Of a stretch of DNA of 50,856 nucleotides, positions 10,767-18,474 are shown piece by piece. The position numbers and the translations under genes were made by a program. Where the stretch lies: assembly GCA_025450635.1 (NCBI GenBank), contig JANWHA010000100.1, forward strand, positions 1 through 50,856, written 5' to 3'. Each line of letters begins with the position of its first letter. Positions within the stretch are counted from its first letter, which is position 1. The notes beneath the pieces were generated by a model that was given only the letters and a program-made list of their open reading frames with translations, ran no database searches and had not been told where the DNA came from. Source of the DNA: Croceibacterium sp. (GTDB lineage: Bacteria; Pseudomonadota; Alphaproteobacteria; Sphingomonadales; Sphingomonadaceae).

Positions 10767-11008
10767 AGGTAGCGAAATTGACCAACCGTGCGCGCGGTGC
10801 GCATAAGGTTCCGATGGGCGGAGCCGGACGGGCAGGCGCGGTGGCGATGGTGGTGCTGGGCTGCGGCTTGGCTGGCGGGTGCATTTCGGTGAGTGCGCCC
10901 GACAAGCCGATCGTGATCGAGCTCAACATCAACGTGAAGCAGGAAGTGGTTTATCGTCTGGCCCCCGGGGCGCAGAACACGATCGAGGAAAATTCGAGTA
11001 TCTTCTGA
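10763..11008 (+). CDS. ynbE: YnbE-family outer-membrane lipoprotein
   Basis: An 81-residue lipoprotein. After a basic N-terminal stretch there is a hydrophobic segment ending GLAGGC (lipobox; Cys is the lipidated residue). The short mature part contains the family pattern PIVIELNINVKQEVVYRL and ends ENSSIF. In E. coli, YnbE associates with the C-terminal end of YdbH at the outer membrane to complete the intermembrane bridge. Start ATG overlaps the ydbH stop (ATGA). The stop TGA at 11006-11008 is adjacent to the ydbL start region. Family assignment is confident because of sequence pattern plus gene order. Confidence 0.88.
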   Translation: MKVAKLTNRARGAHKVPMGGAGRAGAVAMVVLGCGLAGGCISVSAPDKPIVIELNINVKQEVVYRLAPGAQNTIEENSSIF

Positions 11009-11019
11009 TGGAGACGGCA

Positions 11020-11412
11020 ATGAAAACCGGTTTGACACGCGCCACGCTGGCGCTTTCGGCTGCGGCGCTCGCGCTGACGGGGCTCGCCGCGCCGGCGCTG
11101 GCCCAGCGCGACCCGGCCTACGAAGCCGCGCGCCAGACGGGTAAGGTCGGCGAGAAGCCCGACGGCTATCTCGGCGTCGTCGCCGGCGCCGACGCCGCGT
11201 TGCAGAAGATCGTCAATGACATCAACATCAAGCGCCGCGCGCTCTATGCCCAGAAGGCCCAAGCGGCTAACGCCACGCTCGAAGAATACGCGCTGACCGC
11301 GGGCTGCCTGGCGATCTCGCGCACCGCTCCGGGCGAGAAGTACATGACGCCGGACGGCAAGTGGATGACCCGTGGCGCGGGCGCGCCGATCCGCGATCCA
11401 CGCTGCCCGTAA
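11020..11412 (+). CDS. ydbL: YdbL-family (DUF1318) periplasmic protein
   Basis: A 130-residue secreted protein: signal peptide ending APALAQ, then a short helical domain with the segment GEKPDGYLGV and a conserved pair of cysteines (AGCLAI and DPRCP). It is the third member of the ydbH-ynbE-ydbL set and is thought to modulate YdbH-YnbE assembly in the periplasm. Start: ATG 11020 with GGAG at a proper distance. An ATG at 11008, overlapping the ynbE stop as TGATG, would add four residues. The operon is closed by the hairpin at 11438-11469. Confidence 0.85.
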   Translation: MKTGLTRATLALSAAALALTGLAAPALAQRDPAYEAARQTGKVGEKPDGYLGVVAGADAALQKIVNDINIKRRALYAQKAQAANATLEEYALTAGCLAISRTAPGEKYMTPDGKWMTRGAGAPIRDPRCP

Positions 11413-11436
11413 GCGATATCCGAGAGCCATCATCAG

Positions 11437-11478
11437 GCGCCGCCCGCAGCCCAAACGCTGCGGGCGGCGTTTGCGTCT
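11437..11478 (+). terminator. Rho-independent terminator after ydbH-ynbE-ydbL
   Basis: A perfect 12-bp GC-rich inverted repeat has arms at 11438-11449 and 11458-11469 and an 8-base loop. It is followed by a T-rich stretch (TTTGCGTCTT). It separates the ydb operon from the ATP synthase genes. Confidence 0.8.
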
Positions 11479-11604
11479 TCAGGGGCAGGGCGCCAGCGGT
11501 TGACTCGGCTGCCACCCATCCGTAAGGGCGGCGCGTCGTCGGCCGGGGCAACCTCTGGCCGCGCACCGCTTTTCAACCCCTGCGACGAGGCGAACGCACC
11601 CATC

Positions 11605-11925
11605 GTGGCGAACGATCCCGACAACGCACCCATCGGCCCCGACGTCAATGGGGACCCCAAGCTGGAATCGCTCGAGGAGCGAATCGCCGCCGCGCGCAAG
11701 ACCGAGGACGAGCGGGTCGCGCAGGAGCACGCGCCCGTGGTCAGGGCGATCGGCATGCAGGTCATCTCGACCATGGTCGGCTACCCGCTCGGCGGCATCA
11801 TCATCGGTTTCGTGCTCGACAAGCTGTTTCACACCGCCCCGTGGATCATGCTCGGCCTGATGTTCGCCGCCTTTGCGGGCGCGTGCCTTCACGTCGTGCA
11901 GATGAACAACAACCGCGCCAACTGA
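11605..11925 (+). CDS. atpI: AtpI/AtpZ-family ATP synthase accessory protein
   Basis: Small membrane protein (106 residues from the GTG at 11605) with an N-terminal charged helix (LESLEERIAAARKTEDER) and two transmembrane segments carrying the glycine-rich pattern GYPLGGIIIGFVLD of the AtpI/AtpZ family. AtpI helps c-ring assembly or ion handling and is dispensable in many bacteria. It is the first gene of the Fo cluster, 28 bases before atpB. The GTG is chosen because the longer frame upstream (to 11500) is Arg/Pro-rich and unlike the family; the exact start is not certain. Confidence 0.85.
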   Translation: MANDPDNAPIGPDVNGDPKLESLEERIAAARKTEDERVAQEHAPVVRAIGMQVISTMVGYPLGGIIIGFVLDKLFHTAPWIMLGLMFAAFAGACLHVVQMNNNRAN

Positions 11926-11953
11926 CGCGCAACGGACCAGGAAAGCTAAACCA

Positions 11954-12733
11954 GTGCCCGCCGGCGCCAAAATCGATCCGATGCACCAGTTCACGATCGC
12001 GCCGATCGGAAGCGATCAGCTAGCCGCGACTCCTTTCCAGTTCACCAACTCGGCGTTGTGGATGCTGATCGTCTTCGCGGTGATCGTGGTGTTCATGCTC
12101 GGCGGCACCAAGCGCCAGCTGGTCCCCGGCCGCTGGCAAATGGCGGTCGAGTACCTGACCGGCTTCCTCGACAACGTCACCACCCAGAGTATCGGGCCGG
12201 AGGGGCGCAAGTACCTGCCGTGGGTGTTTACCGCGTTCACTTTCATTCTGGTGGCGAACTGGATCGGCGCGATGCCGTTCGGAATCGTACCCGCGGCGCA
12301 TCCGTTCACGGTGACCAGCCAGTTCACCGTCACCGGAACGATGTCGATCATCAGCTTTGCCATCGTGCTCGGCGTCGGGTTCTGGAAGCACGGGCTCAAG
12401 TTCTTCACGCTGTTCACGCCGCACGGCACGCCCAAGCCGTTGCTGCCGGCGATCTTCGTCGTCGAGATGATCTCGTTCCTGGTGCGCCCGTTCAGCCTCG
12501 GCCTGCGCCCGTTCATCGCCATGTTCGCCGGGCACATCCTGCTCGACGTGTTCGGTAATTTCGTCGTCCAGGGGATCGGCTCGCACACCGCGCTCGGCTA
12601 TGGCGTCTCGGCCCTGGCGTTTGCGTTCGTGATGTTCGTCGGGGCGCTCGAGTTGCTGGTGGGCGCCATTCAGGCTTTCGTGTTTGCTCTGCTGACCGCG
12701 CTGTACATTAACGACGCGGTCAACCTTCACTAG
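11954..12733 (+). CDS. atpB: ATP synthase Fo subunit a
   Basis: A 259-residue polytopic membrane protein forming the proton half-channels against the c-ring. It has the N-terminal QFTIAPIG segment, five or so hydrophobic helices, the essential Arg185 in FSLGLR, and the conserved Gln in helix 5 (GAIQAFVF). The GTG start at 11954 has AGGAAAG upstream. Odd point: the residues following the essential arginine read Pro-Phe-Ile-Ala-Met-Phe-Ala-Gly-His, whereas most subunits have Leu-Phe-(Gly/Ala)-Asn-Met there, so the usual Leu and Asn are replaced. The rest of the protein is normal and the frame is intact. Second gene of the Fo cluster. Confidence 0.95.
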   Translation: MPAGAKIDPMHQFTIAPIGSDQLAATPFQFTNSALWMLIVFAVIVVFMLGGTKRQLVPGRWQMAVEYLTGFLDNVTTQSIGPEGRKYLPWVFTAFTFILVANWIGAMPFGIVPAAHPFTVTSQFTVTGTMSIISFAIVLGVGFWKHGLKFFTLFTPHGTPKPLLPAIFVVEMISFLVRPFSLGLRPFIAMFAGHILLDVFGNFVVQGIGSHTALGYGVSALAFAFVMFVGALELLVGAIQAFVFALLTALYINDAVNLH

Positions 12734-12766
12734 TCAATCAACGCATTATCCAACGGAGTTAGCAAA

Positions 12767-12994
12767 ATGGATCTCGCTTCTGCTCAGGTGATCGGTGCCG
12801 GTATCGCGGCCATCGGTGTCGGCGCGGCCGGTGTCGGCGTCGGCTTCGTGTTCGGTTCGTTCCTCCAGGGCGCGCTGCGCAATCCGGCGGCGGCCGGCGG
12901 CCAGACCGGCACGCTGTACATCGGCTTCGCCGCGGCCGAGCTGCTCGGCCTGATGGCGTTCGCCGTCGCCATGATCATCCTCTACGCGCGCTGA
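12767..12994 (+). CDS. atpE: ATP synthase Fo subunit c
   Basis: A 75-residue hairpin proteolipid: first helix with the glycine repeat GVGAAGVGVG (residues 17-26), the polar loop Arg38-Asn39-Pro40, and the proton-carrying Glu58 in the second helix (AAAELLGLM). Gly-rich packing without the sodium-site pattern suggests a proton enzyme. AACGGAGTTAGCAAA precedes the ATG, a strong ribosome site fitting the high copy number of c in the ring. Confidence 0.97.
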   Translation: MDLASAQVIGAGIAAIGVGAAGVGVGFVFGSFLQGALRNPAAAGGQTGTLYIGFAAAELLGLMAFAVAMIILYAR

Positions 12995-13022
12995 TTTGCT
13001 CCAGCGAGCGTAAGGGATAGCG

Positions 13023-13517
13023 ATGCCCCAGCTTACCCAACTTGGCCTGGTCTACCAGTCGCAGTGGTTTTGGCTGCTGCTGGTGCTCGGCGCGATCTAC
13101 TTCTTCGTCGGGCGCGGGATCGTGCCCAAGGTCGAGGCGACGGTCGACCTGCGCGATGCGCAGATCGCCGCCGACCTGGCTGCGGCCGAGCGGCTGCGCG
13201 AGGAGGCCGACGCGACCGAGGAGGGCTGGCGCGCGAAGATCAACGCCGCGCACGCCGAGGCGCATGAGCTCGCCCATGCGGCGAAGGATCGCTCGCTGCG
13301 CGAGACCGAGAAGAAGGTTGCCGCCGCCGACAAGAAGCTGGCCGCCGAGGCGGAGAAAGCCGCTGCCGCGCTCGACGACGCGCGCAAGGACGCGCTCGCC
13401 GAAATCGAAGCGATGGCCACCCAGGCGACGCGCGAGATCGTCGCCAAGCTGACCGGCGCCGCGGTCGATGATGCCGCCGCCCGCGCGGCCGTTGGCGGAG
13501 CATTGGAACGTGCTTGA
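13023..13517 (+). CDS. atpF': ATP synthase Fo subunit b'
   Basis: A 164-residue peripheral-stalk subunit: a single N-terminal transmembrane helix (about residues 12-30, QWFWLLLVLGAIYFFVG), the PKVEATVDLRDAQIAADL dimerisation start, and then a long Ala/Glu/Lys coiled coil. The PKVEATVDLR pattern separates b' from b. Alphaproteobacteria and photosynthetic bacteria use a b/b' heterodimer rather than b2. Its 3' end overlaps the atpF start by eight bases. Confidence 0.93.
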   Translation: MPQLTQLGLVYQSQWFWLLLVLGAIYFFVGRGIVPKVEATVDLRDAQIAADLAAAERLREEADATEEGWRAKINAAHAEAHELAHAAKDRSLRETEKKVAAADKKLAAEAEKAAAALDDARKDALAEIEAMATQATREIVAKLTGAAVDDAAARAAVGGALERA

Positions 13518-14031
13518 CCTGCTTGCCGCCGCGGCCCCCGAGGCGGCCGAGCCGACCGCCTGGGGAATGGGCGCGGGTGCTTTTGTCGCCCTGGCGATGA
13601 TCGCGGTGTTCCTGGTCATGCTGTGGATGGGCGCGCCGCGGATCGTCTCCGGCATCCTCGACCAGCGCATCGCCGGCATCCGCAAGCAGCTCGACCAGGC
13701 CAGATCGCTGCGCGCCGAGGCCGAGCAGCTGCGCGACGAGTACGCGAAGAAGGCGTGCGAGGCGGACGAGGAAGTCGCCGTACTGCGCGCCAGCGCCGAG
13801 CGCCAGGCGGCCGAAATCGTCGAGAAGGCCAAGGCCGACGCCAGCGCGCTGATCGAACGGCACAAGGCCGTCGCCGCCGAAAAGATCGCCAGCGCCGAGC
13901 GCGCCGCGATCGAGCAGGTCCGCGCCAAGGTCGCGACCGCCGCCGCCGCCGCCGCCCGCGAGCTGATCGCCGAGCGGCACGGCGAAGAGGCCGACCGCAA
14001 GCTCTCCGATCAGATCATCGGCGAGATCTGA
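13510..14031 (+). CDS. atpF: ATP synthase Fo subunit b
   Basis: Peripheral-stalk subunit, 173 residues from the GTG at 13510. There is one transmembrane helix (about residues 20-42) followed by RIVSGILDQRIAGIRKQLDQ and a long charged coiled coil. The GTG has GGAG nine bases upstream inside atpF' and gives the expected short N-terminus (VLDLLAAAAPEA); an ATG 14 codons further upstream would add a Pro-rich leader. Last gene of the Fo cluster; the F1 genes atpHAGDC are not in the window, as usual for alphaproteobacteria. It converges on gloB with six bases between stop codons. Confidence 0.92.
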   Translation: MLDLLAAAAPEAAEPTAWGMGAGAFVALAMIAVFLVMLWMGAPRIVSGILDQRIAGIRKQLDQARSLRAEAEQLRDEYAKKACEADEEVAVLRASAERQAAEIVEKAKADASALIERHKAVAAEKIASAERAAIEQVRAKVATAAAAAARELIAERHGEEADRKLSDQIIGEI

Positions 14032-14037
14032 CGCCCC

Positions 14038-14814
14038 TCAACCTTTGAAGTTGTCCTTCGCGGCGCGGATCGCCGCGAAGGTCTCGGGGGGCGTGTGCCC
14101 GCCCCAGCGCGCCTGCATCGCGGGCGTGTCGGCCCGCAGGAACGGATTGGTCGCCAGCTCGCGGGCGAGGCCCATCGGCACTGTCGGCCGGTTCGTCGCG
14201 CGCCTGCGATCGATTTCCTCGGCGTAAGCCTTGAGCGCGGCGTTGTCCGGATCGGCGTGGAGCGCGAACCTCGCGTTCGCCTGGGTGTATTCGTGCGCGC
14301 AGTAGAGCGCGGTCTCCGGCGGCAGCGCCTTCAGGCGCGACAGGCTCGCCCAGAACTGCGGCGGGGTGCCTTCGAACATGCGGCCGCAACCAAGCGCGAA
14401 CAGCGAATCCCCGACGAAGGCAATGCTCGCTTCCGGCAGGTAATAGGCGATGTGGCCGTTCGTGTGGCCGCCGACATCGATCACTTGTGCGGTCCATTCA
14501 CCGAGCCTGACCGTGTCGCCGCCTGTCACGGCGTGATCGACGCCGTCGATCTTGGCCGCCTCGGCCGCGGGGGCGAACACCCGGCAGCCGGTCGCCGCCT
14601 TGATCGCCGCATTGCCGCCGGCGTGATCGGGGTGCCAGTGGGTGTTCCAGACCGCGCTGATCCGCCAGCCCTTGAGGTCTGCTTCGCGCAAATAGGCCTC
14701 GGCGTCGGGGGTGTCGATGCACGCCGTCTCGCCGCTGTCAGGATCGTGCAGCAGGTAGCCGTAATTGTCGCTGAGGCAGGGGAACTGGTGGGCCTGGAGT
14801 GTCGCCTTTGTCAT
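14038..14814 (-). CDS. gloB: Hydroxyacylglutathione hydrolase (glyoxalase II)
   Basis: Hydrolyses S-D-lactoylglutathione to D-lactate and glutathione, the second step of methylglyoxal detoxification. The 258-residue protein has the metallo-beta-lactamase metal motif THWHPDHAGG (His59, His61, Asp63, His64), a GHTNGHIAYY histidine, Asp in VGDSLFALGCGRMFEG, and the substrate-domain YCAHEYT and NPFLRAD segments, all typical of GloB. Start ATG at 14814. It is followed closely (convergent) by atpF, and its 5' side abuts a palindromic dispersed repeat that separates it from rpsA. Confidence 0.95.
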   Translation of the reverse strand: MTKATLQAHQFPCLSDNYGYLLHDPDSGETACIDTPDAEAYLREADLKGWRISAVWNTHWHPDHAGGNAAIKAATGCRVFAPAAEAAKIDGVDHAVTGGDTVRLGEWTAQVIDVGGHTNGHIAYYLPEASIAFVGDSLFALGCGRMFEGTPPQFWASLSRLKALPPETALYCAHEYTQANARFALHADPDNAALKAYAEEIDRRRATNRPTVPMGLARELATNPFLRADTPAMQARWGGHTPPETFAAIRAAKDNFKG

Positions 14815-14856
14815 CGAGCAAAGGTAGGAGCGCGGGGTCCGATAGGAAAGGCCCAG

Positions 14857-14953
14857 TTCCCCTCCCGCTTGCGGGAGGGGTTAGGGGAGGGAACAGCTCC
14901 CCTTGGAACACAGACCCTCCCCCCGGTCCCTCCCGCAAGCGGGAGGGGAGAGG
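14857..14953. repeat. Palindromic dispersed repeat, copy 1 (between gloB and rpsA)
   Basis: A ~97-base element bounded by two hairpins, CCCCTCCCGC-TT-GCGGGAGGGG at 14859-14880 and its complement-like partner (arms with AA at the centre) ending at 14949. The core contains TGGAACACAGACCCTCC. Its reverse complement aligns along nearly its full length with copy 2 at 22344-22436. Read on the plus strand it stays open in the frame giving PSRLRE-x-GEG ... PPASGRGE. It lies in the gap between two minus-strand genes. Confidence 0.85.
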
Positions 14954-14958
14954 AAGGC

Positions 14959-16674
14959 TTACTCGCCCTTCTGCTTCAGCGCTTCGCCGAGGATGTCGCC
15001 CAGGCTGGCGCCCGAATCCGACGAACCGTACTGTTCGACAGCCTGCTTCTCTTCGGCGATCTGGCGCGCCTTGATCGAGAAGTTCGGCTTCTTCGAGCGG
15101 TCGAACCCGATGACCATCGCGTCGATCTTCTGGCCGGTCTGGAAACGGTCGGGGCGCTGCTCGTCGCGGTCGCGGCCGAGGTCGCTGCGCTTGATGAAGC
15201 CGGTCGCCCCGTCGTCGCCCGCCTGGACCTCGAGCCCACCGTCGCGGACTTCGAGCACGGTGACCGTGACCACGTCGTTCTTCTTGAGGCCGCCGCCGGT
15301 GCCGCCCGTCGCGCCCTTGGCGGTCGGCGCGCCCTTTTCGAGCTGCTTCATGCCGAGGCTGATGCGCTCCTTGTCGATATCGACATCGAGCACCACGGCC
15401 TTCACTTCCTCGCCCTTGCGGTGCAGCGCCAGCGCGTCCTCGCCGCTGATGCCCCAGGCGATGTCGGACATGTGGACCATGCCGTCGACGTCGCCGGGCA
15501 GGCCGATGAACAGGCCGAACTCGGTCGCGTTCTTGACCTCGCCCTCGACGGTCGAGCCGACCGGGTGCTGCTCGGCGAACTCTTCCCACGGGTTGCGCTG
15601 GGCCTGCTTGAGGCCGAGCGAGATGCGCCGCTTGTCGCTGTCGACTTCGAGCACCACCACTTCGACTTCCTGGCTGGTCGAGACGATCTTGCCCGGATGC
15701 ACGTTCTTCTTGGTCCAGCTCATCTCGGAGACGTGGACCAGGCCCTCGATGCCGGCCTCAAGCTCGACGAACGCGCCGTATTCGGTGATGTTGGTGACCG
15801 TGCCGGTGACCTTGGCGCCGATCGGGTACTTGGCGGCGACGCCTTCCCACGGATCGCTCTCAAGCTGCTTCATGCCCAGGCTGATGCGCTGGGTTTCCGG
15901 GTTAATGCGGACGATCTGCACCTTCACGGTGTCGCCGATGCCGATCACCTCGCTCGGGTGATTGACCCGCTTGTAGCTCATGTCGGTCACGTGGAGCAGG
16001 CCGTCGATCCCGCCGAGATCGACGAACGCGCCGTAATCGGTGATGTTCTTGACCACGCCGTCGAGCACCTGGCCCTCGCTGAGCTTGTCGATCAGCTCGC
16101 TGCGCTGCTCGGCGCGGGTTTCCTCGAGCACCGCGCGGCGCGACACGACGATGTTTCCGCGGCGGCGGTCCATCTTGAGGATCTGGAACGGCTGCGGCAT
16201 GTCCATCAGCGGGCCGACGTCGCGCACCGGGCGGATATCGACCTGGCTGCCGGGGAGGAAGGCCACGGCGCCGTCGAGGTCGACGGTGAAGCCGCCCTTG
16301 ACGCGGCCGAAGATGCGCCCTTCGACGCGCTTGCCTTCACCGAATTCGTTCTCGAGCTTGTCCCAGGCGGCTTCGCGGCGGGCGCGGTCGCGGCTGAGCA
16401 TCGCCTCGCCTTCGGAATTCTCGACCCGGTCGACGAACACTTCGACGTCGTCGCCGACTTTCAGCTCGGGCTCGCCGTCGCCGCGGCCGAACTCGCGCAA
16501 GGACACGCGCCCTTCGCTCTTCAGGCCGACGTCGATCAGCGCCATGCCGTTTTCGATCGCGGTGATGGTGCCGTGGACGACGCGGCCTTCGAAGCCGTCT
16601 TCGCCGGCGCTGCCGAGTTGTTCGTTGAGGAGCGCCTCGAAATCGGCGCGGGTGGGATTGGCGGTTGAAGCCAT
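14959..16674 (-). CDS. rpsA: 30S ribosomal protein S1
   Basis: A 571-residue S1 with six consecutive S1/OB RNA-binding repeats, seen from the recurring patterns GxVxxIxxYGAFVDLGGIDGLLHVTDMS and KVxGTVTNITEYGAFVELEAGIEGLVHVSEM. The first two repeats (ribosome docking) are more divergent, beginning after residue 30. It brings mRNAs with structured or weak leaders to the 30S subunit. Start ATG at 16674 with AGGAA upstream. In relatives it usually follows cmk directly; here about 4.4 kb of other genes lie between. The upstream region contains a small GC hairpin (16710-16725) that could belong to its leader. Confidence 0.97.
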   Translation of the reverse strand: MASTANPTRADFEALLNEQLGSAGEDGFEGRVVHGTITAIENGMALIDVGLKSEGRVSLREFGRGDGEPELKVGDDVEVFVDRVENSEGEAMLSRDRARREAAWDKLENEFGEGKRVEGRIFGRVKGGFTVDLDGAVAFLPGSQVDIRPVRDVGPLMDMPQPFQILKMDRRRGNIVVSRRAVLEETRAEQRSELIDKLSEGQVLDGVVKNITDYGAFVDLGGIDGLLHVTDMSYKRVNHPSEVIGIGDTVKVQIVRINPETQRISLGMKQLESDPWEGVAAKYPIGAKVTGTVTNITEYGAFVELEAGIEGLVHVSEMSWTKKNVHPGKIVSTSQEVEVVVLEVDSDKRRISLGLKQAQRNPWEEFAEQHPVGSTVEGEVKNATEFGLFIGLPGDVDGMVHMSDIAWGISGEDALALHRKGEEVKAVVLDVDIDKERISLGMKQLEKGAPTAKGATGGTGGGLKKNDVVTVTVLEVRDGGLEVQAGDDGATGFIKRSDLGRDRDEQRPDRFQTGQKIDAMVIGFDRSKKPNFSIKARQIAEEKQAVEQYGSSDSGASLGDILGEALKQKGE

Positions 16675-17034
16675 GGAGTGCGGGTTCCTAATTCACGTTT
16701 TTCCGGCCAGGCGGTTGAATCCGCCGGTCTTGAATGGCCGATCTGCCCGCGAGGCCGGATGCCGCCGCGAGCGCCCTTTCGAACCGAGGCCAGGCGAGGG
16801 CGGGAAAAAAGGCGGCGGAGGGCGGAGGAACCGCCGGCTGACCCGATCGTGCCTAGAAGCGCGCTCTCGACCCGGGCCGCGGCCCGATCGAACGGGCGCG
16901 CAGGTAGGCGCAAAGCCCGCCAAAGGCAAGCGAAAGACGCCGCGCCGCAACGGGAGCGGACAGCATAGCAAAGCCCTAACCCGCGCGTGCTATGCTATTG
17001 CGAGACAAGACGTCGACAAGGGACGGGAGGGATC
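16675..17034. other. Divergent intergenic region between rpsA and the cyclase gene
   Basis: These 360 bases carry no credible gene. They contain a GGCGG...CCGCC inverted repeat at 16710-16725 on the rpsA side. Nearer the cyclase there is a perfect 9-bp inverted repeat (AGCATAGCA at 16963-16971 and its complement at 16988-16996). The middle is a GC-rich stretch without recognisable signals. Confidence 0.5.
16963..16996. promoter_or_regulatory. Inverted repeat upstream of the cyclase gene (possible operator)
   Basis: AGCATAGCA and its exact complement TGCTATGCT are separated by 16 bases, ending about 40 bases before the cyclase start codon. The downstream arm contains TATGCT, a possible -10 element. 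The spacing (about 25 bases centre to centre) suits a dimeric regulator better than a terminator, as no T-run follows. Confidence 0.35.
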
Positions 17035-18438
17035 ATGGCGCAACCGGACGACGCCGAGGCGCTCACTGGGGCGCCCGCGGTCGCGGAAGGCCGTGCGCCG
17101 GCTTCGGGGCACGATATCCTGCGCCCGGGCGTGTTCAGCCGTTTCGGCGACCAGGCCACGGAGACGCGCTACCAGGAAAAGGCGCGCACGCTGCGGATGC
17201 CGTTCGTGCGGCTTTACGGCGTGCTCTTCATGCTGGTCGTGCTCGGCTATTCGATCGCCGACCCGCTGTTCCTGCCCGCGCAAGAGAGCGGCGATCTCGC
17301 GCTGCTGCTCGGAGCCGCGCTGCTGGTCGGCGGGATTTACGTCTCGCTGACTTTCTGGGCCGACTACGCCAGCCATCCGATGGTCGATTTCGTCGCCCTG
17401 CTGGCGCTGTCGCTGTTGCTCGGCAACTTCGATTTCATCCTTGCCGGCCACTTGCTGCACTTCAACCAGCCCCAGGGGGTCGACGTCGGCGTGCTCGACC
17501 GGCTCGTCCTGACGGCGTTCGCGGCCGTGACGCTGGCCGGCCGTCCGCGCCTGTTCCTCGCGTGGCTCGGCGTCGATTTCGTCGGCTGGCTCGGCATCGT
17601 GCTGGCGGTCGAGGCGCATCCGGCGGCGATCGTTTACGCGACGCTGAGCTACCTCAGCGGGGCGGCGATCATGTTCGCGATCAATCTCGCGGTCGGGCGC
17701 ACCAGCCGCGCGGCCTTCGCCTTGGCCGAGAGCCTCGATGGCGAACGGCGGCGTAACGAGGAGCTGGTGTTCAACATGCTCCCGCGCACCGCGGTCGAGC
17801 GCATCCGCGACGGTCGCGTGGTTGCCGACTCCTACGCCGACGCGAGCGTGGTGTTCATCGACATGGTCGGCTTCTCGACGCTGGCGAAGCGCGTTTCGCC
17901 CGGCCACCTGGTCGAGCTGCTCAACGCCTTCTTCAACCATGCCGACCGCTGCGCCGCCGAGCATGGCGTGGAGAAGGTCAAGACAGTTGGCGACGCCTAC
18001 CTGGCGATGGCCGGCGGCAACCTCACGAGCGGCAACAGCGCCGATGCCGCGATCGCCTTCGCGCGGGCGGTCATCGGCGGCGTCGACGAGCTGCGGCGAG
18101 CGAGCGGCGTGGAGGCGGTCGCGCTGCGCGCCGGCATCCACAGCGGCCCGGTGGTCGGCGGCGTGATCGGCGAGACGCGCATGGCCTACGATTACTGGGG
18201 CGACACCGTGAACGTCGCCGCGCGGATCGAGGCGACGGCCCCGGTCAACGGCATCGCCATATCCGAAAGCACCTGGCTGCGCGCGCGGGACCGCGAGGCC
18301 TTCGGCGCGCCCGAAACGATGACGCTGAAGGGCGTGGGCGAGATGGCGGTTTACCGTTGCGCCGTCGCCCCTGCGAAAGCGCAGGATCCTCCTATCGCTG
18401 CGCTTCCAAGTCTCTACTTGCCGGAATACGGCGAATAA
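17035..18438 (+). CDS. Membrane-anchored class III adenylate/guanylate cyclase
   Basis: A 467-residue protein with an N-terminal cytoplasmic stretch, about six hydrophobic helices (residues ~60-225), a short linker (ESLDGERRRNEELVFNMLP) and a C-terminal class III nucleotidyl cyclase domain. The metal-binding aspartates are Asp276 (FIDMVGF) and Asp320 (VGDAYLA). The transition-state motif DTVNVAARIEA holds the Asn and Arg. Makes cAMP or cGMP; the substrate cannot be settled by eye. Start ATG at 17035 with a strong GGGAGGG site; a longer frame exists without a ribosome site. It is divergent from rpsA and monocistronic. Confidence 0.88.
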   Translation: MAQPDDAEALTGAPAVAEGRAPASGHDILRPGVFSRFGDQATETRYQEKARTLRMPFVRLYGVLFMLVVLGYSIADPLFLPAQESGDLALLLGAALLVGGIYVSLTFWADYASHPMVDFVALLALSLLLGNFDFILAGHLLHFNQPQGVDVGVLDRLVLTAFAAVTLAGRPRLFLAWLGVDFVGWLGIVLAVEAHPAAIVYATLSYLSGAAIMFAINLAVGRTSRAAFALAESLDGERRRNEELVFNMLPRTAVERIRDGRVVADSYADASVVFIDMVGFSTLAKRVSPGHLVELLNAFFNHADRCAAEHGVEKVKTVGDAYLAMAGGNLTSGNSADAAIAFARAVIGGVDELRRASGVEAVALRAGIHSGPVVGGVIGETRMAYDYWGDTVNVAARIEATAPVNGIAISESTWLRARDREAFGAPETMTLKGVGEMAVYRCAVAPAKAQDPPIAALPSLYLPEYGE

Positions 18439-18474
18439 GACGACCGATGGCGCAGTTGCAGTTTGATCGTGGAC

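Noticed and set aside
14095-16668. 857-codon plus-strand frame over gloB and rpsA
   Set aside because: Antisense to two certain genes; useful only because it shows the repeat's open frame in copy 1.
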